The position numbers and the translations under genes are program-made. Shown here one piece after another: positions 11,030 through 22,960 of a DNA stretch of 64,000 nt; the stretch's first letter is position 1; each line of letters opens with the position of its first letter. Below the pieces are notes generated by a model. That model was not told the origin of the DNA and did not search any database. It worked only from the letters and a program-made list of their open reading frames with translations. The DNA is from Cryptomeria japonica (Eukaryota > Streptophyta > Pinopsida > Cupressales > Cupressaceae): assembly GCF_030272615.1 (NCBI RefSeq), contig NC_081415.1:189874270-189938269 (forward strand). Direction: 5' to 3'.

Positions 11030-12166
11030 TGTGAGGCCCAATATGGAAAGCCAATGTACTAAGAGGGGAGGGGTGAATCAGTACTTCAAATTTTTTCTTC
11101 AACAATAACTTTACTGTTATGCATAAACCAAAAACTGATGTAACATAATATAATGCTAAAACAAATAAATAACAATCATACATGATTCACTCCATAACAC
11201 ATATATTTTGGTTACGCAGAAACTCTTGGTTAGAGAGAAAAACTGCGGTTGGAATGGCACCCACAACTTTACTATTGCAATAATAAATGTTGCTCGGTTA
11301 GAGCTACATGTTTAGCTATTTCTGATAGCTTACCCTGTTAGGAGTATCAAGATCGTTAGATCTACCTCTCTAAAGGATTTTACAACACTTATTCTAAATG
11401 TTGCACCTAGTTAAAGGCTTTACAATTTATAGACTTTGTTAGAGTCTTTTACCCTATTAAAGGTTTCTCTTACAACTCAGAATATTACAACATAATATTA
11501 TAAAATATCTACAACTTCACATCTTGAATGTTATAGCAGATTCTATGTGCTCAAAATGAGATTACCTTGCTTATAGCATACCTTGGTAATCCATAGATTA
11601 ACTTGGTAAACCCTTCTGTTTACTTTGTTCCTTGACTGTTCTCTGAAATCCTTCTTGGTGACCTCTATGTCTCTAACAGTCACAATACTCAGTGTTTCCT
11701 TATGTATTACACATGTCTTGCTTCATACACATATTTTAATTCATGTTGTATAAATAGATCTCTTATGTCGGTGATTTGTTCATGCTTCAATCTTACAAAC
11801 ATGATTCATCGAAAGAATAACCATACAAAATATTTCATTGGATAGATGACCTCAAGATCATACAAAATCTTTAAGGTGCAATTTCCTAAGTGATAATGAT
11901 TCCCTGTTCCTCAATCTTGTAACACGTTTACCATATGTGTCTAGGTTCAATGAATCTGGTAACATGTTTCACTCGGTTTGTGTTCACTTGGTAGACATAG
12001 AGTGTTACTCGGTAGACAGGTCGGTGTATACTAAGCTCTGTGACTACTTTCTTCTATAACCGACTACTTTGTGCTTACCGACTGAATGTTTTGGTAGTAA
12101 TAACCGACTAGAGTATATAGAATGACTTTGGATATAAAACTAATGGCAACTTAGTAAGTAGTAACA
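11030..12166 (-). repeat. Element B 5' LTR
   Basis: 1137 bases, the partner of 3723-4878. It begins (plus strand) TGTGAGGCCC where the other begins TGTTAGGCCC, and ends gtagtaaca. The module ctaagaggggaggggtgaat lies at 11059-11081. A promoter for B should lie here, but no convincing TATA position could be fixed. Confidence 0.93.
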
Positions 12167-12171
12167 CTTAT

Positions 12172-12396
12172 AGGGTTTCCACATACAAATATTGGTGTTA
12201 TGTGTTGTGGATGACTTTGTCTTTATGTTTCATACACTAATCCTTACCGGTATAGTAATTAACTGTTAAAACTATCTACCGACATATTGAACTGGTTTAC
12301 CGATATTAAGCATTAAGTTGGTTAAGTTGTTTTTGGTTTGGATTTATTTGACAACCGATTCACCCCCACCCTCTTAGTTGTCTCTAGAACCTAACA
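12172..12396 (+). repeat. Element A 5' LTR, right part
   Basis: Continues A's LTR after nested element B (agggtttccac..., matching 17803 onward in the 3' LTR). It ends acctaaca at 12396. It carries the GATTCACCCCCACCCTCTTAG module at 12356-12378. Confidence 0.92.
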
Positions 12397-12397
12397 A

Positions 12398-12410
12398 TTG
12401 GTATTAGAGC
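12398..12410 (+). other. Element A primer-binding site
   Basis: TTGGTATTAGAGC, one base after the LTR. It differs by a single C-to-T from the perfect initiator-Met complement found in B and C. Confidence 0.9.
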
Positions 12411-12451
12411 CTAGTCCTCTTTTGCAGAAGTTTAACAGCTTGAGAGATCCA

Positions 12452-13167
12452 ATGTCTACTAACTATTTCAGGAAGGACAGTCCTAAACTTGATGGAACCA
12501 ACTATGGCATATGGAAGATCAGAATGGAGACACATTTAAATTGCATTGGAAAAGACATCTGGGATGTTACAAAGAATGGTTATACTGCTCCCACTCAGAG
12601 TCAGCCCACTCCACCCAACTTGACTAAAGATGAGAAAAATGATTGCAAAGCAAGAGAAGCACTTTTGAGCGCATTATCAGATCAACAAATCATGGGACTA
12701 TCAAATAGGTCTACTACTAAAGCTATTTGGGATCATTTGGAAACATTGAATGAAGGATATTCCACTATCAAAATTGCAAAACTTGAAAGCTTCCAGGTCA
12801 GGTATGAACATTTGAAAATGGAAGAAGATGAAAGGATTTCTGCTTTTATAGGAAGAGTAAATGAGATTGTTTTGGGTATTAAATGTTGTGGAGGAACCTT
12901 AAGTGAGGATGAAATTGTTTCAAAAGTTTTAAGAGGATTGCCACCGGCATATAAAATGAAAGTTGCTGCTATAAATGAGTTAAGAACAATGCCTAATACA
13001 TCAGTAACTAGGGATACATTAACTGGGAAACTTTCAACTTTTGAAATTGAAGAATTTGGTCTTGTTGCTACTATAAAGACAGATTTGACCTTTAAAGAAT
13101 CAACATAATCTGCTCCATCATTTGACAAATCTGATTGGGAAGCCTTTTATGCAAGAGAACTTCAAGC
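12452..13167 (+). pseudogene. gag: Element A gag (capsid part)
   Basis: The start is the ATG of MSTNYFRKDSP at 12452, 42 bases after the primer site and aligned with the start in element C (MATNYFRKDSP). The protein has the copia Gag core (LDGTNYGIWK, then the UBN2-type region with LLSALSDQQIMGLS and RISAFIGRVNEIV). The frame meets TAA at 13106-13108 and then shifts near 13160-13180, so the zinc knuckle lies in another frame. Gag would form the virus-like particle that packages element RNA. This copy cannot make a full-length product. Confidence 0.88.
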
Positions 13168-14430
13168 AGGAAAGAAAATGAAGAACTTGAAGAACTTGAA
13201 GCACTATTTGCAAGGAAAATGCCTAAAGTTCTAGTTGGAAGTAAGTATGAAGGTAAAGCACCCTTTAAATGTTTTAACTACAATAAGATTGGTCATATGG
13301 CTTCAAGATGCCCTGATAGACATGCTAGACTAAGAGAAGAAGCTAGAAGAACATACAAGCCTAACCCTGAATATCAGAGATACAGATTTAAGAAGAATAA
13401 AGACAAATCTTGTTACATTGTTGATGAAGGTGTGACTGATGATTCTGATGAGGATCCAACAGACAATGGATGGGTTTTTGTTGCTATAACAAAAGATCAA
13501 CTGACACCTACTACTCAACTAGTAGAACAGGCCTTGGCAGCTAAAGTTGAAGTAAAGGATGAGTGGATCATTGATTCAGGATGCTCACATCATATGACAG
13601 GAGACAAAGGTAAATTCTTGAACTTTCAAGAATACAATGGAGGCTTAGTGATATTTGGAGATGACAAAGCTTATTTGATCAAAGGTAAGGGTACAATATC
13701 TCTTGATGGTAAGAATAACACTGACAATGTTTACTATGTTGAAGGATTAAAGAATAATCTTTTGAGTGTTGGTCAATTAGTTGAGAAAGGATTTTAGTTA
13801 CAATTCAAAAATGGAAAATGCAAAATCATGAATAGAACTGGTTTGGAAATTGCAACTGGTAATCAGACTAGAGGTAATATCTTTCATTTGAATAACAGTG
13901 AAAAGACATGCTTGATTGCTCATATTGATGAAAGTTCATTATGGCATAAGAGACTCTGTCATGTAAAATTTGATTGCATGGTGAAAATCACTACTACTAA
14001 GGCAGTTAGAGGTTTACCTAAAATTGTCAAACCTCACAATACAGTATTTAAGGAATATCAATTTGGAAAACAAGTTAGTGCTAGTTTCAAAAGTATTCCA
14101 GAAAAATCCAATAATTCTCTTGATTTGATTCACATTGATTTATGTGGTCTAGCTAGAACTAAAAGCTTACAAGGTGATAAATATTTCATGTTAATCATTG
14201 ATGACTATTCTAGAATGTGTTGGGTTACTTTTCTCAGAGAAAAATCAGAAGCACTTGGAAAGTTCAAACTATTCAAAGCAATAGTAGAAAATGAAACCGG
14301 TAAGAAAATCAAATGTCTAAGATCAGATCAAGAAGGAGAATTTACATCTAAGGTGTTTAATACATTATGTGAAGTAAATGGAATCAGAAGACAACTATTA
14401 GCACCTCAGACACCACAACAGAATGGAGGT
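13168..14430 (+). pseudogene. pol: Element A zinc knuckle, protease and integrase N-terminal and core regions
   Basis: In a different frame from gag. Order: degenerate knuckle CFNYNKIGHMASRC (about 13271-13312; second Cys replaced by Tyr), a basic linker, the aspartic protease motif IIDSGCSHHMTG (Asp at 13573-13575), then the integrase. TAG at 13795-13797 interrupts the frame where element C has CAG. The integrase zinc finger keeps its histidines (WHKRLCH), but the CxxC reads FKEY, so both cysteines are lost. Catalytic Asp residues are at 14137-14139 (HIDLCG) and 14326-14328 (RSDQEGEF). A one-base G gain near 14425 moves the rest into another frame. Confidence 0.88.
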
Positions 14431-16570
14431 TGTTGAAAGGAAAAACATAACTATCTTGGATGCATCAAGAAGTATGTTATCAAAAGAAAACCTACCACAT
14501 GTATATTGCAGAGAGGCAGTCAGTACAATGGTCTATACATTCAACAAAGTTCACATCAAAGGTGAAACCGGTAAGACCCCTCATGAACTATGGTTTGGTA
14601 ATACTCCTACTCTTAAATATTTCAGAATTTTTGAAAGTAAATGTTATATCAGAAGAGATGAGTATATTGGCAAATTTGATCCTAGAAGTGATGAAGGAAT
14701 ATTTCTTGGTTATTCATCTAAGAGCAAGGCATATAGATGTTTTAACAAAAGATTGCAGAAAATTGTTGAAAGTACAAATGTAAAGATTGATGAACAATTC
14801 AGAGGAACTTCAAGGTATATAGACTCTGAACCGGCAATAGAAATTTTGACAAATGAACCTACTCTAAATCCACCGATACAGAATGAAGATCCAGTTACCC
14901 CGGTATCATCTGAGGATTCCACAATAACTAAGGAACAGCAGCAAACAAAGACACCTCGGTATGTAAGACTGAATCATTCTGAAGATCAGATAATTGGAAA
15001 CAAGTTTAAAGGAGTTATGACAAGAGGAAGATTGGAAAATGAAGAGGTATGTCTTATTTCTCAAATTGAACCATCATCTGTTAATGAGGCATGTGAAGAT
15101 AAATTTTGGATTAAAGCTATGGAAGAAGAAATAGAACAAATTGAGAAAAACAACACTTGGACATTAGTTCCCTGGCCTAAAGATAAAAATGTAATTGGAA
15201 CCAAATGGATTTTTAGAAACAAACTTAATGAAGATGGTAAGGTTGTCAGAAATAAAGAAAGACTAGTGTGTAAGGGATATTCTCAGAAGGAAGGAGTTGA
15301 TTACAATGAAACCTTTTCACCGGTAGCTAGAATTGAGGCAGTCAGATTATTTTTGGCTTTTGCAGCACACAAGAACTACAAAGTTTATCAAATGGATATT
15401 AAATGTGCATTTTTAAATGGAGATCTTGAAGAGGAAGTGTACATTGAACAACCTAGTGGATTTTCTTTGACAGATGAAAATGATATGGTTTGTAGGTTAA
15501 GAAAAGCTTTGTATGGATTGAAACAAGCTCCAAGAGCTTGGTATGCAAGATTGGATAAGTATCTTTTAAAGATTGGTTTTACTAAAGGAAATGCAGACAT
15601 CAATTTATATTACAAAATAACTAATGGTGAGATCTTGAGTATAGAAGTATTTGTTGATGATATAATCTTTGGAGGAGAAGATGGATTATGTAAAGAATTT
15701 TCTATTAAAATGCAGCAAGAATTTGAAATGTCTATGATTGGAGAAATAAAATTATTTTTAGGATTACAGATTTCACAGACTGATAAAGGTATATTCTTGA
15801 GTCAATCCAAGTACTTAAAAGAGTTACTAAAGAAATTTGGGGTGGAGAACTCTAAACCGGTAAGCACACCTATGACAACAAATGACAAATTATCACTAAG
15901 GGATGAATCTACACCTGTTAATCCAACTAGATACAAATCTATGATAGGAGGTTTACTTTATTTGACACAAACCAGACCTCGTATTATGAATGCAGTATGT
16001 ATTGTTTCAAGATTTCAAAGTAATCCTAGAGAAAATCATGAATTAGCAGTAAAAAGGATTTTTTGGTACTTACAAGGCACTATACATCTTGGATTACGGT
16101 ATCCTAGAGATGAAAACTTTGAATTATGTGCATACATAGATGCAAATTGGGCAGGAGATGTGGATGATAGAAAAAGCACCACCGGTGGAGCATTCTTTCT
16201 TGGAAACATATTAGTTTCTTGGTTGAGTAAGAAACAAAGTTGTACATCTTTATCAACAGCAAAATCAGAATATGTTGCAGCAGCAACTAACTGTACACAG
16301 GTACTATGGCTTAAGCAAATGTTGAAAGACATAAAGGTAAAATGCAAGGAACCTATTACTATCTATTGTGATAACACTACAGCAATTGATATATCTAAGA
16401 ATCTGGTATTACATTCTAAAACCAAACATGTTTCTATCAAACTAAATTTTCTAAGGGAAAATGTTGAAGCAAAGGAGATAAAACTGGTTTATGTGAATAC
16501 TAAAGAGCAGATTGCGGATATTTTCACTAAACCTTTCCCTAAGGAGACTTTTGAATATCTCAAAGATTAG
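14423..16570 (+). pseudogene. pol: Element A integrase C-terminus, reverse transcriptase and RNase H (715 codons open)
   Basis: Begins at the third catalytic integrase residue (Glu of VVERKN) and stays open to the natural end of pol. It contains the integrase C-terminal region (PHELWFGNTPTLKYFRIF, EGIFLGYSSKSKAYRCFN), then reverse transcriptase: [53 protein letters not shown] and the catalytic VFVDDIIF with DD at 15656-15661. RNase H follows with GYxD-like YIDANWAGD, SKKQSCTSLSTAKSEYVAAA and IYCDNTTAIDISKN. The reverse-transcriptase motifs look whole. Because the upstream frame is broken, the enzyme could only be made as a fragment. Confidence 0.9.
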
Positions 16571-16967
16571 CTTGGGGTCATACCCCCACCGGTAGAGACT
16601 TAGGAAGTTGATGATTATCATCAACCGATAGAATTAACAAAGAAATCTTTTATTCTGGCTTTGATGGGAAGCTACTTCTCAGGGGGAGTAGTTGGTATAT
16701 TGAATTGATTGGTATTTTATATATGAACTTGGTTTTGTTGTAACTTTGGCATTTGATGTCAAAGGGGAAGAGATTGGTATGGAAAAACACAAGGAAAACA
16801 CATGTTGCTCCCAGGGGGAGAGATTGTTGTTTGGGAGAGATTATTACTCTCTGTATCTGTATTTTGATTTCTCGTTATGACCTTTTTGGAGATTGTTGGT
16901 TTTCGGTATTTGGCATTTCTGTTTTGGCACTTTGATGGTTTTTCCATCTTGTGTTGCCATCAATGCC
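16571..16967 (+). other. Element A 3' untranslated region
   Basis: About 400 bases between the pol stop and the polypurine tract. Several agggggag runs (near 16680 and 16814) resemble extra polypurine tracts. There is no gene; short open frames here are chance. Confidence 0.7.
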
Positions 16968-16979
16968 AAAGGGGGAGAT
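16968..16979 (+). other. Element A polypurine tract
   Basis: AAAGGGGGAGAT directly before the LTR start TGTTGG at 16980. Elements C and B have the same form on the minus strand. Confidence 0.88.
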
Positions 16980-18038
16980 TGTTGGTATTTTGGTATGGTT
17001 TTTTCATTGATGTCAACACCTATTAAAACTCTAGCACTTTGGAGAATCAGCAACATTCACCGACAAGCAAGTGACTCATGCACAGTCACCGGTATCTGGT
17101 ACACCAATAAGATATAATGATCACCGACACTTGGAATGATATGGAAAACACTTGGTAATGTCGAAGACATCATTCATCTTGTCTCGGATTTTTGTTTATT
17201 GGTATATTCATATTTGCATATTTGCTGTTATCGGCAAATAGGTCTAGGGTTACACCAGTAGGTTTATCTTTTCCAGATCAGCATGGCACGCTATGGAGAT
17301 GATTAATTATTTTTGTAAATGCATTAAGCCGACATGTTCAATCAGTTATTGCATCGGATATTGTATTGTTTGTAAAATGTTTTTATTGTAATATCTTGTA
17401 GAGCCGACCTACTAAAATTGGTCTTAGGTTATGGTATAAATGTAAGATCTTATTTGTAAGGTCAGATGTGGAATGCGAAAAAGGATTGTGTGAAGGTATA
17501 TGCGAGAATAAGTAGAGCTATACATGCAAACATCATTTGAAGATTGAAGAAGGGATTTTGTGAAGATAATCAGAACTACACCGGTACTGAATCTAGCATA
17601 TGAAGATGCTATTTTGTGCAGTACATTCTTATTGGATTTAACCATCCAACTGTAGTTAGTGTGACTCCCATTTTGTGATTGAGCAGTGAGCTCTAGGCGC
17701 TTGGCCTTTCTGCATGTGCAGACCCCATTTATGTACACTTACTATCTGCAGTAGTATCATCTGATTGTGGGTAAGGTTTCCCACCATGGTTTTTCCCCTT
17801 ACAAGGTTTCCACGTACAAATATTGGTGTTATGTGTTGTGGATGACTTTGTCTTTATGTTTCATGCACTAATCCTTACCGGTATAGCAATTAATTGTTAA
17901 AACTGTCTACCGACATATTGAACTAGTTTACCGGTATTAAGCATTAAGTTGGTTAAGTTGTTTTTGGTTTGAATTTATTTGACAATTGATTCACCCCCCC
18001 CCCTCCCTCCCCCTCTCAGTTGTCTCCGGGACCTAACA
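16980..18038 (+). repeat. Element A 3' LTR
   Basis: 1059 bases, TGTTGG...CTAACA. It contains the gtttcccacc/tggtttttcccc block near 17780 and the GATTCACCCC...CTCTCAG module at 17987-18020. The C run there is expanded compared with the 5' copy. agtaa follows, completing the target duplication. Confidence 0.93.
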
Positions 18039-18043
18039 AGTAA

Positions 18044-19080
18044 ATCTTGCATTTTCTACTAGTTTATAATAGTGATAGTCATCTTTTCAACATAGTTGTT
18101 TGTACAAAGATAGAAGGGATACTTTGATCTTTTTTGTTATTAAATAATTGAAGGGATATTATAGAATGTTGTGTCTATTTTGTCCCCTATTTGATTGCAA
18201 GTTTTCTTATGTCAATTTAAATTTTTTTGTTCATATCTCTTTTGTACATCTGGATGCATCTAAGTTTAAAATAGATAAAATTTGCGTTCTAAGTGGTTTT
18301 ATGTTATCTGTATGTTTAATGTGAAATCATTTTCTTATTTGTTTAAAGTTTTGGAGGAGATAATTGCTCATCTTATTGGTTTTTGTTTCTGGGCATGGAA
18401 CTAGTCAACTTTGTTTCATTTGTTTCTATTTCTTTTTATTTTATCCTTAAGGAAATTGGGTGGTTTTATTATTTATTTCATCTAGAGTTTTCTCTCTTTT
18501 TCCTTTTTTTTTGTAGTTTCCTTTACTACTTTTTAGTCAAAAGCATACCCCAAAACATCTAAAGTAAATCATACAAGGGAGCTACCCCTCTAAAATGTAG
18601 AGGAAGATCACCATTCCATTGGTGATTTCTGCAACTATTTTGTCAATTTGTCATTATTTCCCATGGGTGAGTCATAATTAAACCATTTATAAGGTGATAA
18701 TTTTTTTAACCAACACACCTGTATACTAATAGAAAAAGTATAGTGGACAATGGGAGCCTAGAAAACTTGTTGTGATTCTTGGTATGAGATAAGATAGGAA
18801 AATGGGATATAATTCAATATTTGTATACAATAACTCAATAAATAGAAGTATACCAAACACACCATTTAAGATTATGACTATATTTCAACCTAGAGGGATA
18901 TAAAAACTCTAGTATGGAAGGCAAGAAATGTGCAAAAGTAGAAGAATTTTTTGGATACATGTAAACAATACACACTAAACAATAAATACAAAAGATAAGA
19001 AAATGAAAAGTAGAGACATAAATAATTTATTGTTAGAGATGAATTCATGGTATACCCTAGAAAATAAAGATGTCTAGTAG
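18044..19080. other. Unassigned AT-rich stretch
   Basis: No gene, LTR boundary or tandem repeat is visible. It contains short stop-rich frames only and is probably old, decayed repeat sequence. Confidence 0.4.
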
Positions 19081-19084
19081 GTAC

Positions 19085-19500
19085 ATACAATAAGCTGAAG
19101 GTGAGGAAGTTTTTCCCGTGTAAGATTATTAAGATATTTTATTTAGGGAATGTGTATGAGGTTGAGTTATTAGAAGCACTTGGTATATCACTAATATTCA
19201 ATATGGTACATATTTTTTGTATGATGAAGGTCAATTAAGAAACAATATCATATAAGTTTACTCTAAAGTGCATATCTTATATCAACTAAAGGATCAAATA
19301 GAGAAAATTTTGGACTACTAAATTATGTGTAACACTAGAAGAAAAATGTATGAAGAATACCTAGTTAAATGGAGAGGAAGACCAGTATAAAATTCATCAT
19401 GGATGTTATAGTCAAAGGTTGACTACCTTGGTTCCCCTCTCATCCCAACAAAGTGAGGGACTCACTTTCCAAACAATGTTGGGTGTCTAATATAGGAGCA
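19085..19500 (+). pseudogene. Decayed Ty3/gypsy chromovirus integrase C-terminus and chromodomain
   Basis: Reading across frames on the plus strand gives a degraded GPY/F-type integrase tail (VRKFFPCKI ... YEVELLEALGISLIFN, recalling ELP..LGISPIFN of plant chromoviruses). A chromodomain follows (EKILDY ... YEEYLVKWRGRPV ... SSWML). Several stops and frame changes interrupt it, so it is a dead remnant. Chromodomains steer integration toward marked chromatin. Confidence 0.75.
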
Positions 19501-20500
19501 TCACAAGTTGAAAGGAAATATTGCATCAACCAAAAATATTTCTTTTCTTTTTTTATTTGGTAGGAACTTCAATATAGTGCACCATACTTTTTTGGATTAT
19601 CTCATTTTATCTCATAGTAGTGACTCAAAACTTTGTAACAATCCATGTGCATAATACCCAAGCTTCAATATATTTGAACTGGTTTATATGCACTTATCAT
19701 TTCTAGAAGCATCATTGGGTTCATAATCCAAAAATAACAGTACTAAATTCAATGTGAAAATTTTGTGACACCTTTCATAGTTTACATCTTTCAAATAAAC
19801 ATATCTTAACGTAGTATGTGATTGAAAGAATCTTCAACTAAAATTGAATCTAGTTTCCTTAAATCTTAGAGCTTCATCTCCAAGATTTAAGATGACCTAG
19901 ATATATTTCAAATAACGTCAAGATTTGGGAACCTCTTGCAACTAATGGAAATCATTCCTAAAGCATGGAATTACTATATAAGCACCTCTTGTATTCATCT
20001 AGAAGGAGAGGATTTTTCGAGCAAATCTAAGAAGTAGAATATTTTTGTTAGTAAATATTTCTAATAAAACATGTGTTCATTTGTCATATCTTTGTGTAAC
20101 AAGTTGTACTAAGAATGTAGGAGGCTAGTGAGTCATATTACATAATAATATCTTGATATTAAATCAATAAGGATTTTCTTTGGTGTTGAATTTTAATTCC
20201 ACTATGTTAACTCTAACATGAATAGTCAAATTTCCTTGTGTACACCTATTTGTATCAATTATTAATGAATAAAATAATTATAATTTCCTCTTCTATAGAA
20301 TGTATGTGTTTCTACAACTAATAAAGGACATACTGTTTATATAAGTAATTGATTTATCAATCTTATTATGTGAATTTCTTATGATAGCATATCATCGAGG
20401 TTAAGAATCAATCATCCTAAAGAGAGTCCTAGTAAATATAAGGTTGAAGGGGAAAAAAATGTGGATCCCTTTAGTATGATCAATAGTATTTGTTGGATAA
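19501..20500 (+). mobile_element. Probable LTR remnant of the chromovirus
   Basis: Follows the chromodomain directly, where the 3' LTR should lie. It includes a TATA-like sequence (ctatataag, 19974-19982) followed by a transcript-like pyrimidine and AG-rich stretch. The boundaries could not be fixed and no second LTR was found, so this rests mostly on position. Confidence 0.35.
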
Positions 20501-21288
20501 TGTTAGCAAGAAAAATGGGGAACATAGACCAAGGATTTGAGCCCCAAGTACTTTATGAGTGTTGTAGTTTATACCCCATACATATTTATACAAAAGGGAG
20601 TAAGGAGTTAATTTGGACAAAGTACAAACTTGTTAATTGAACATGAAAGCATAACATACAACACATACCATATAAAATTTTGGTATCTCCGTATTATTTC
20701 AATATCAATTGTGTACATCAATCTATCCTTATATCTCCTTTATTTTCCTATACATATGTCTAGTGGATGGGACGTGACCCATCTATTTTATCCCTACCAT
20801 ACATTATGTCTTTTGGATTGTAAGCTCCTCCAGCTTCTTGTGGTAGAATGCGATACAATTTTACCTAACTATATTTGCAGTATTCTATAAAGTAATTAGG
20901 ATAGTCACTTAATTAATTATCTAATTAGGTTCTTTATTAATTTATTCCCTTAAGTAAACTTATGAATGTTTTTTATTTTTATTAAATTGGGCTATATTTA
21001 GCACATGTTGTCTTATTCATTATGATGTGGACACTTGTCAAGCTCTCTTTTAATCCTCTCCTAGGGTTTTCATCTAGGATTTTATCTTTATGATTTTATA
21101 AGAATTCACTGTATCCATTGTATTTTATCTAATTCATTTATAGGTTAATCTCAAAACCAAATTCCTCTTTGGATCAATCTTTCCCAAGGTTTCATAACAT
21201 CAATCATGGGCTTTTCTCTTTAGATGTGATATCCAATTTGGTTGAAGGTGATTTATAGGAGCAGTGGGGTTAACTACCAACTCCAACA
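20501..21288 (+). mobile_element. Probable 5' LTR end of a decayed plus-strand retroelement
   Basis: The sequence up to ctccaaca at 21281-21288 ends in CA and is followed at once by tggtattagagg (21289-21300), a close match to the initiator-Met primer site. The upstream text (gtggacacttgtcaagctct, tcctctcctagggttttcat) looks like an LTR, but its left end is unclear. Confidence 0.5.
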
Positions 21289-21300
21289 TGGTATTAGAGG
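21289..21300 (+). other. Primer-binding site of a decayed retroelement
   Basis: TGGTATTAGAGG matches TGGTATCAGAGC at 10 of 12 bases and abuts the CA end of an LTR-like sequence. Confidence 0.55.
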
Positions 21301-22087
21301 ACTAGATATGTGACTTCCTATCCATTTGTAATAGATCTATCCTTCAGGAGAAAAATCACCTCACCTTGGAAAAAACCAATTTCTAAGTTCTATTCATGGA
21401 CACAAAAAACCATCTAGGTATCCATCAATTTACCAAAACATCAAATTTTATGAGAAAGGCAAAAAAAAAATTTAAAAATTGACCATTAACATTTTCTTAG
21501 TGAATTTTTGAGAAAAATATATTTCTAGGTTTTGTTCATAGCCACAAAAAACCATTTGGGTATCTATTAGATTTTGCATTTAATGAGTGTATTTTTCTAG
21601 AAATTAGAGAACAAGGGTTGTGTCTACTGGTTATTGGCTAGTTAAATTTAGCCCATTTTTCTTTTTGTCATTATTTTTGTATACAATGTCAAAATTAAGC
21701 AAACGATGTATCATTAGAAAGTTGGTTTCGAGAAATTTCTAGTGGTGAAGATTTCATCAATAGATTCTACTCTAATATCCTATTAGTCTTAGTCAAAATT
21801 AAATCATCATTTCTACTTTTGAGCTCATATATTTTCACCAGTATCTACAATTTTTATTATTCTTATGGCTTTGGAAAGGTAATCCATAGCTCTTTCAATC
21901 CATACATGTCATTTTTCTAGAATCTACCTCAGGTACATTTTATATAGATTTTTGTGTTTTCGCATTTTGGTCAATTTCTTAGACATTTTGTCACCTCGAA
22001 AGGATTTGTTTGCATGATATGTCATCACTAGATCTACTTTACATGCATTAAAGATAGTGGGGTTTAGTTATTTAATTTTGAGTTATC
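21301..22087 (+). other. Leader region of the decayed retroelement
   Basis: No open frame. A passage around 21371-21480 is repeated in diverged form at about 21500-21600 (shared acaaaaaaccat and taggtatc/gggtatct words), so a local duplication of about 140 bases is likely. Confidence 0.4.
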
Positions 22088-22960
22088 ATGGGGTTTTCTA
22101 TTGAACTTGATGTTGTCATCCTGACCAAGGATAATTATGAGTCTTGGCAAAATGACATCTTGAAACATCTCAAGTGGCTAGATATTTTGCCTAATTTGTA
22201 TGGACTCATACCTAAACCAACCACACCAAGGGGTAGATCAGAATGGGGATTATCATAGACCATGTTGTAGAATTTATTTTTTTCTATTGTTAATCATGAC
22301 ACTATATGTGCTATATTAGTCCTTGAGTGTCCCCGTACACTTTGGACTTAGGTTTGGGATATCCATGAAGACCCTCATCTCTCTCCATTTCTAGAGGATC
22401 TTGCAAAAAATTGTCTTATCCCTCTTGCACATACAAATTGTATACCCTTTGATGATGATACTTTAGAGGAGCTTATGCATATCACTAGTTTTTCATATTT
22501 TGATGGATCATAGGCTTGTCTTCTAGTTCTTACTCCTCACATTAAAACCCTATCTACATCTTTTATTATTTTTGATTATCTTTGCATTGAAAAATGCATG
22601 CCCCCAACTAATTTATTGTAATGGGGCATTGTTCTTCTAGACATGGCTAATTGGGATTCATATCTTGTAGGCATATCATCTTTATTTTAAGAGTCTTAGA
22701 TTGCAAATTTGGAGGATTATCTTGAGGATCTTCATTTCTCTTTGTTGATAGCAACATCATCATTATTGGCCCACCATCTTTATCACTTTTATACATGACT
22801 ACTTGGGATTCATATCTTATAGACATCATATTTTTTTATGGAGTCTCAGCTTGTAGATTTGGAGGGTTACCTTTAGGATGTATTCATATCTTCTTTGTTA
22901 ACAACAACATCAATGGTGTCATCTCGTCTTCATAACCCATGGAACTTTTTCTACATTAGT
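22088..22960 (+). pseudogene. Decayed retroelement gag-like coding remnant
   Basis: The plus strand reads ILTKDNYESWQNDILKHLK followed by GLIPKPTTPRGRSEW, typical of the first part of a copia-type Gag (N-Y-x-x-W). Many stops follow. Around 22641-22960 a ~157-base unit is duplicated in tandem (shared words ttgggattcatatctt and ttggagg). This is consistent with an old, non-functional element. Confidence 0.5.

Larger units (their letters stand above)
3723..12166 (-). mobile_element. Non-autonomous LTR retrotransposon B nested in the LTR of A
   Basis: An 8444-base minus-strand element flanked by CTTAC (3718-3722) and CTTAT (12167-12171). Its 5' LTR is 11030-12166 and its 3' LTR 3723-4878. A perfect initiator-Met primer site (TTGGTATCAGAGC, minus strand 11028-11016) and a polypurine tract (4879-4890) adjoin the LTRs. 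The 6.15-kb interior encodes a coiled-coil protein with zinc knuckles and then a long, now broken ORF region. No protease DSG, integrase D-D-E, reverse transcriptase (V/Y)xDD or RNase H motif was found in any frame. It resembles the large LARD-like non-autonomous class and would need enzymes from another element. Confidence 0.9.
2896..18038 (+). mobile_element. Ty1/copia retrotransposon A, with element B nested in its 5' LTR
   Basis: A plus-strand copia element bounded by ggtaa (2891-2895) and agtaa (18039-18043), a 5-base target duplication with one mismatch. The order is: 5' LTR (2896-3722 plus 12172-12396), initiator-Met primer site (12398-12410), gag, protease, integrase, reverse transcriptase, RNase H, polypurine tract (16968-16979) and 3' LTR (16980-18038). 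Without the 8.4-kb nested element it would be about 6.7 kb, normal for copia. The coding region is broken by stops and frameshifts, so this copy is not autonomous. Its LTRs differ from each other more than those of B do, as expected if A inserted first. Confidence 0.93.
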
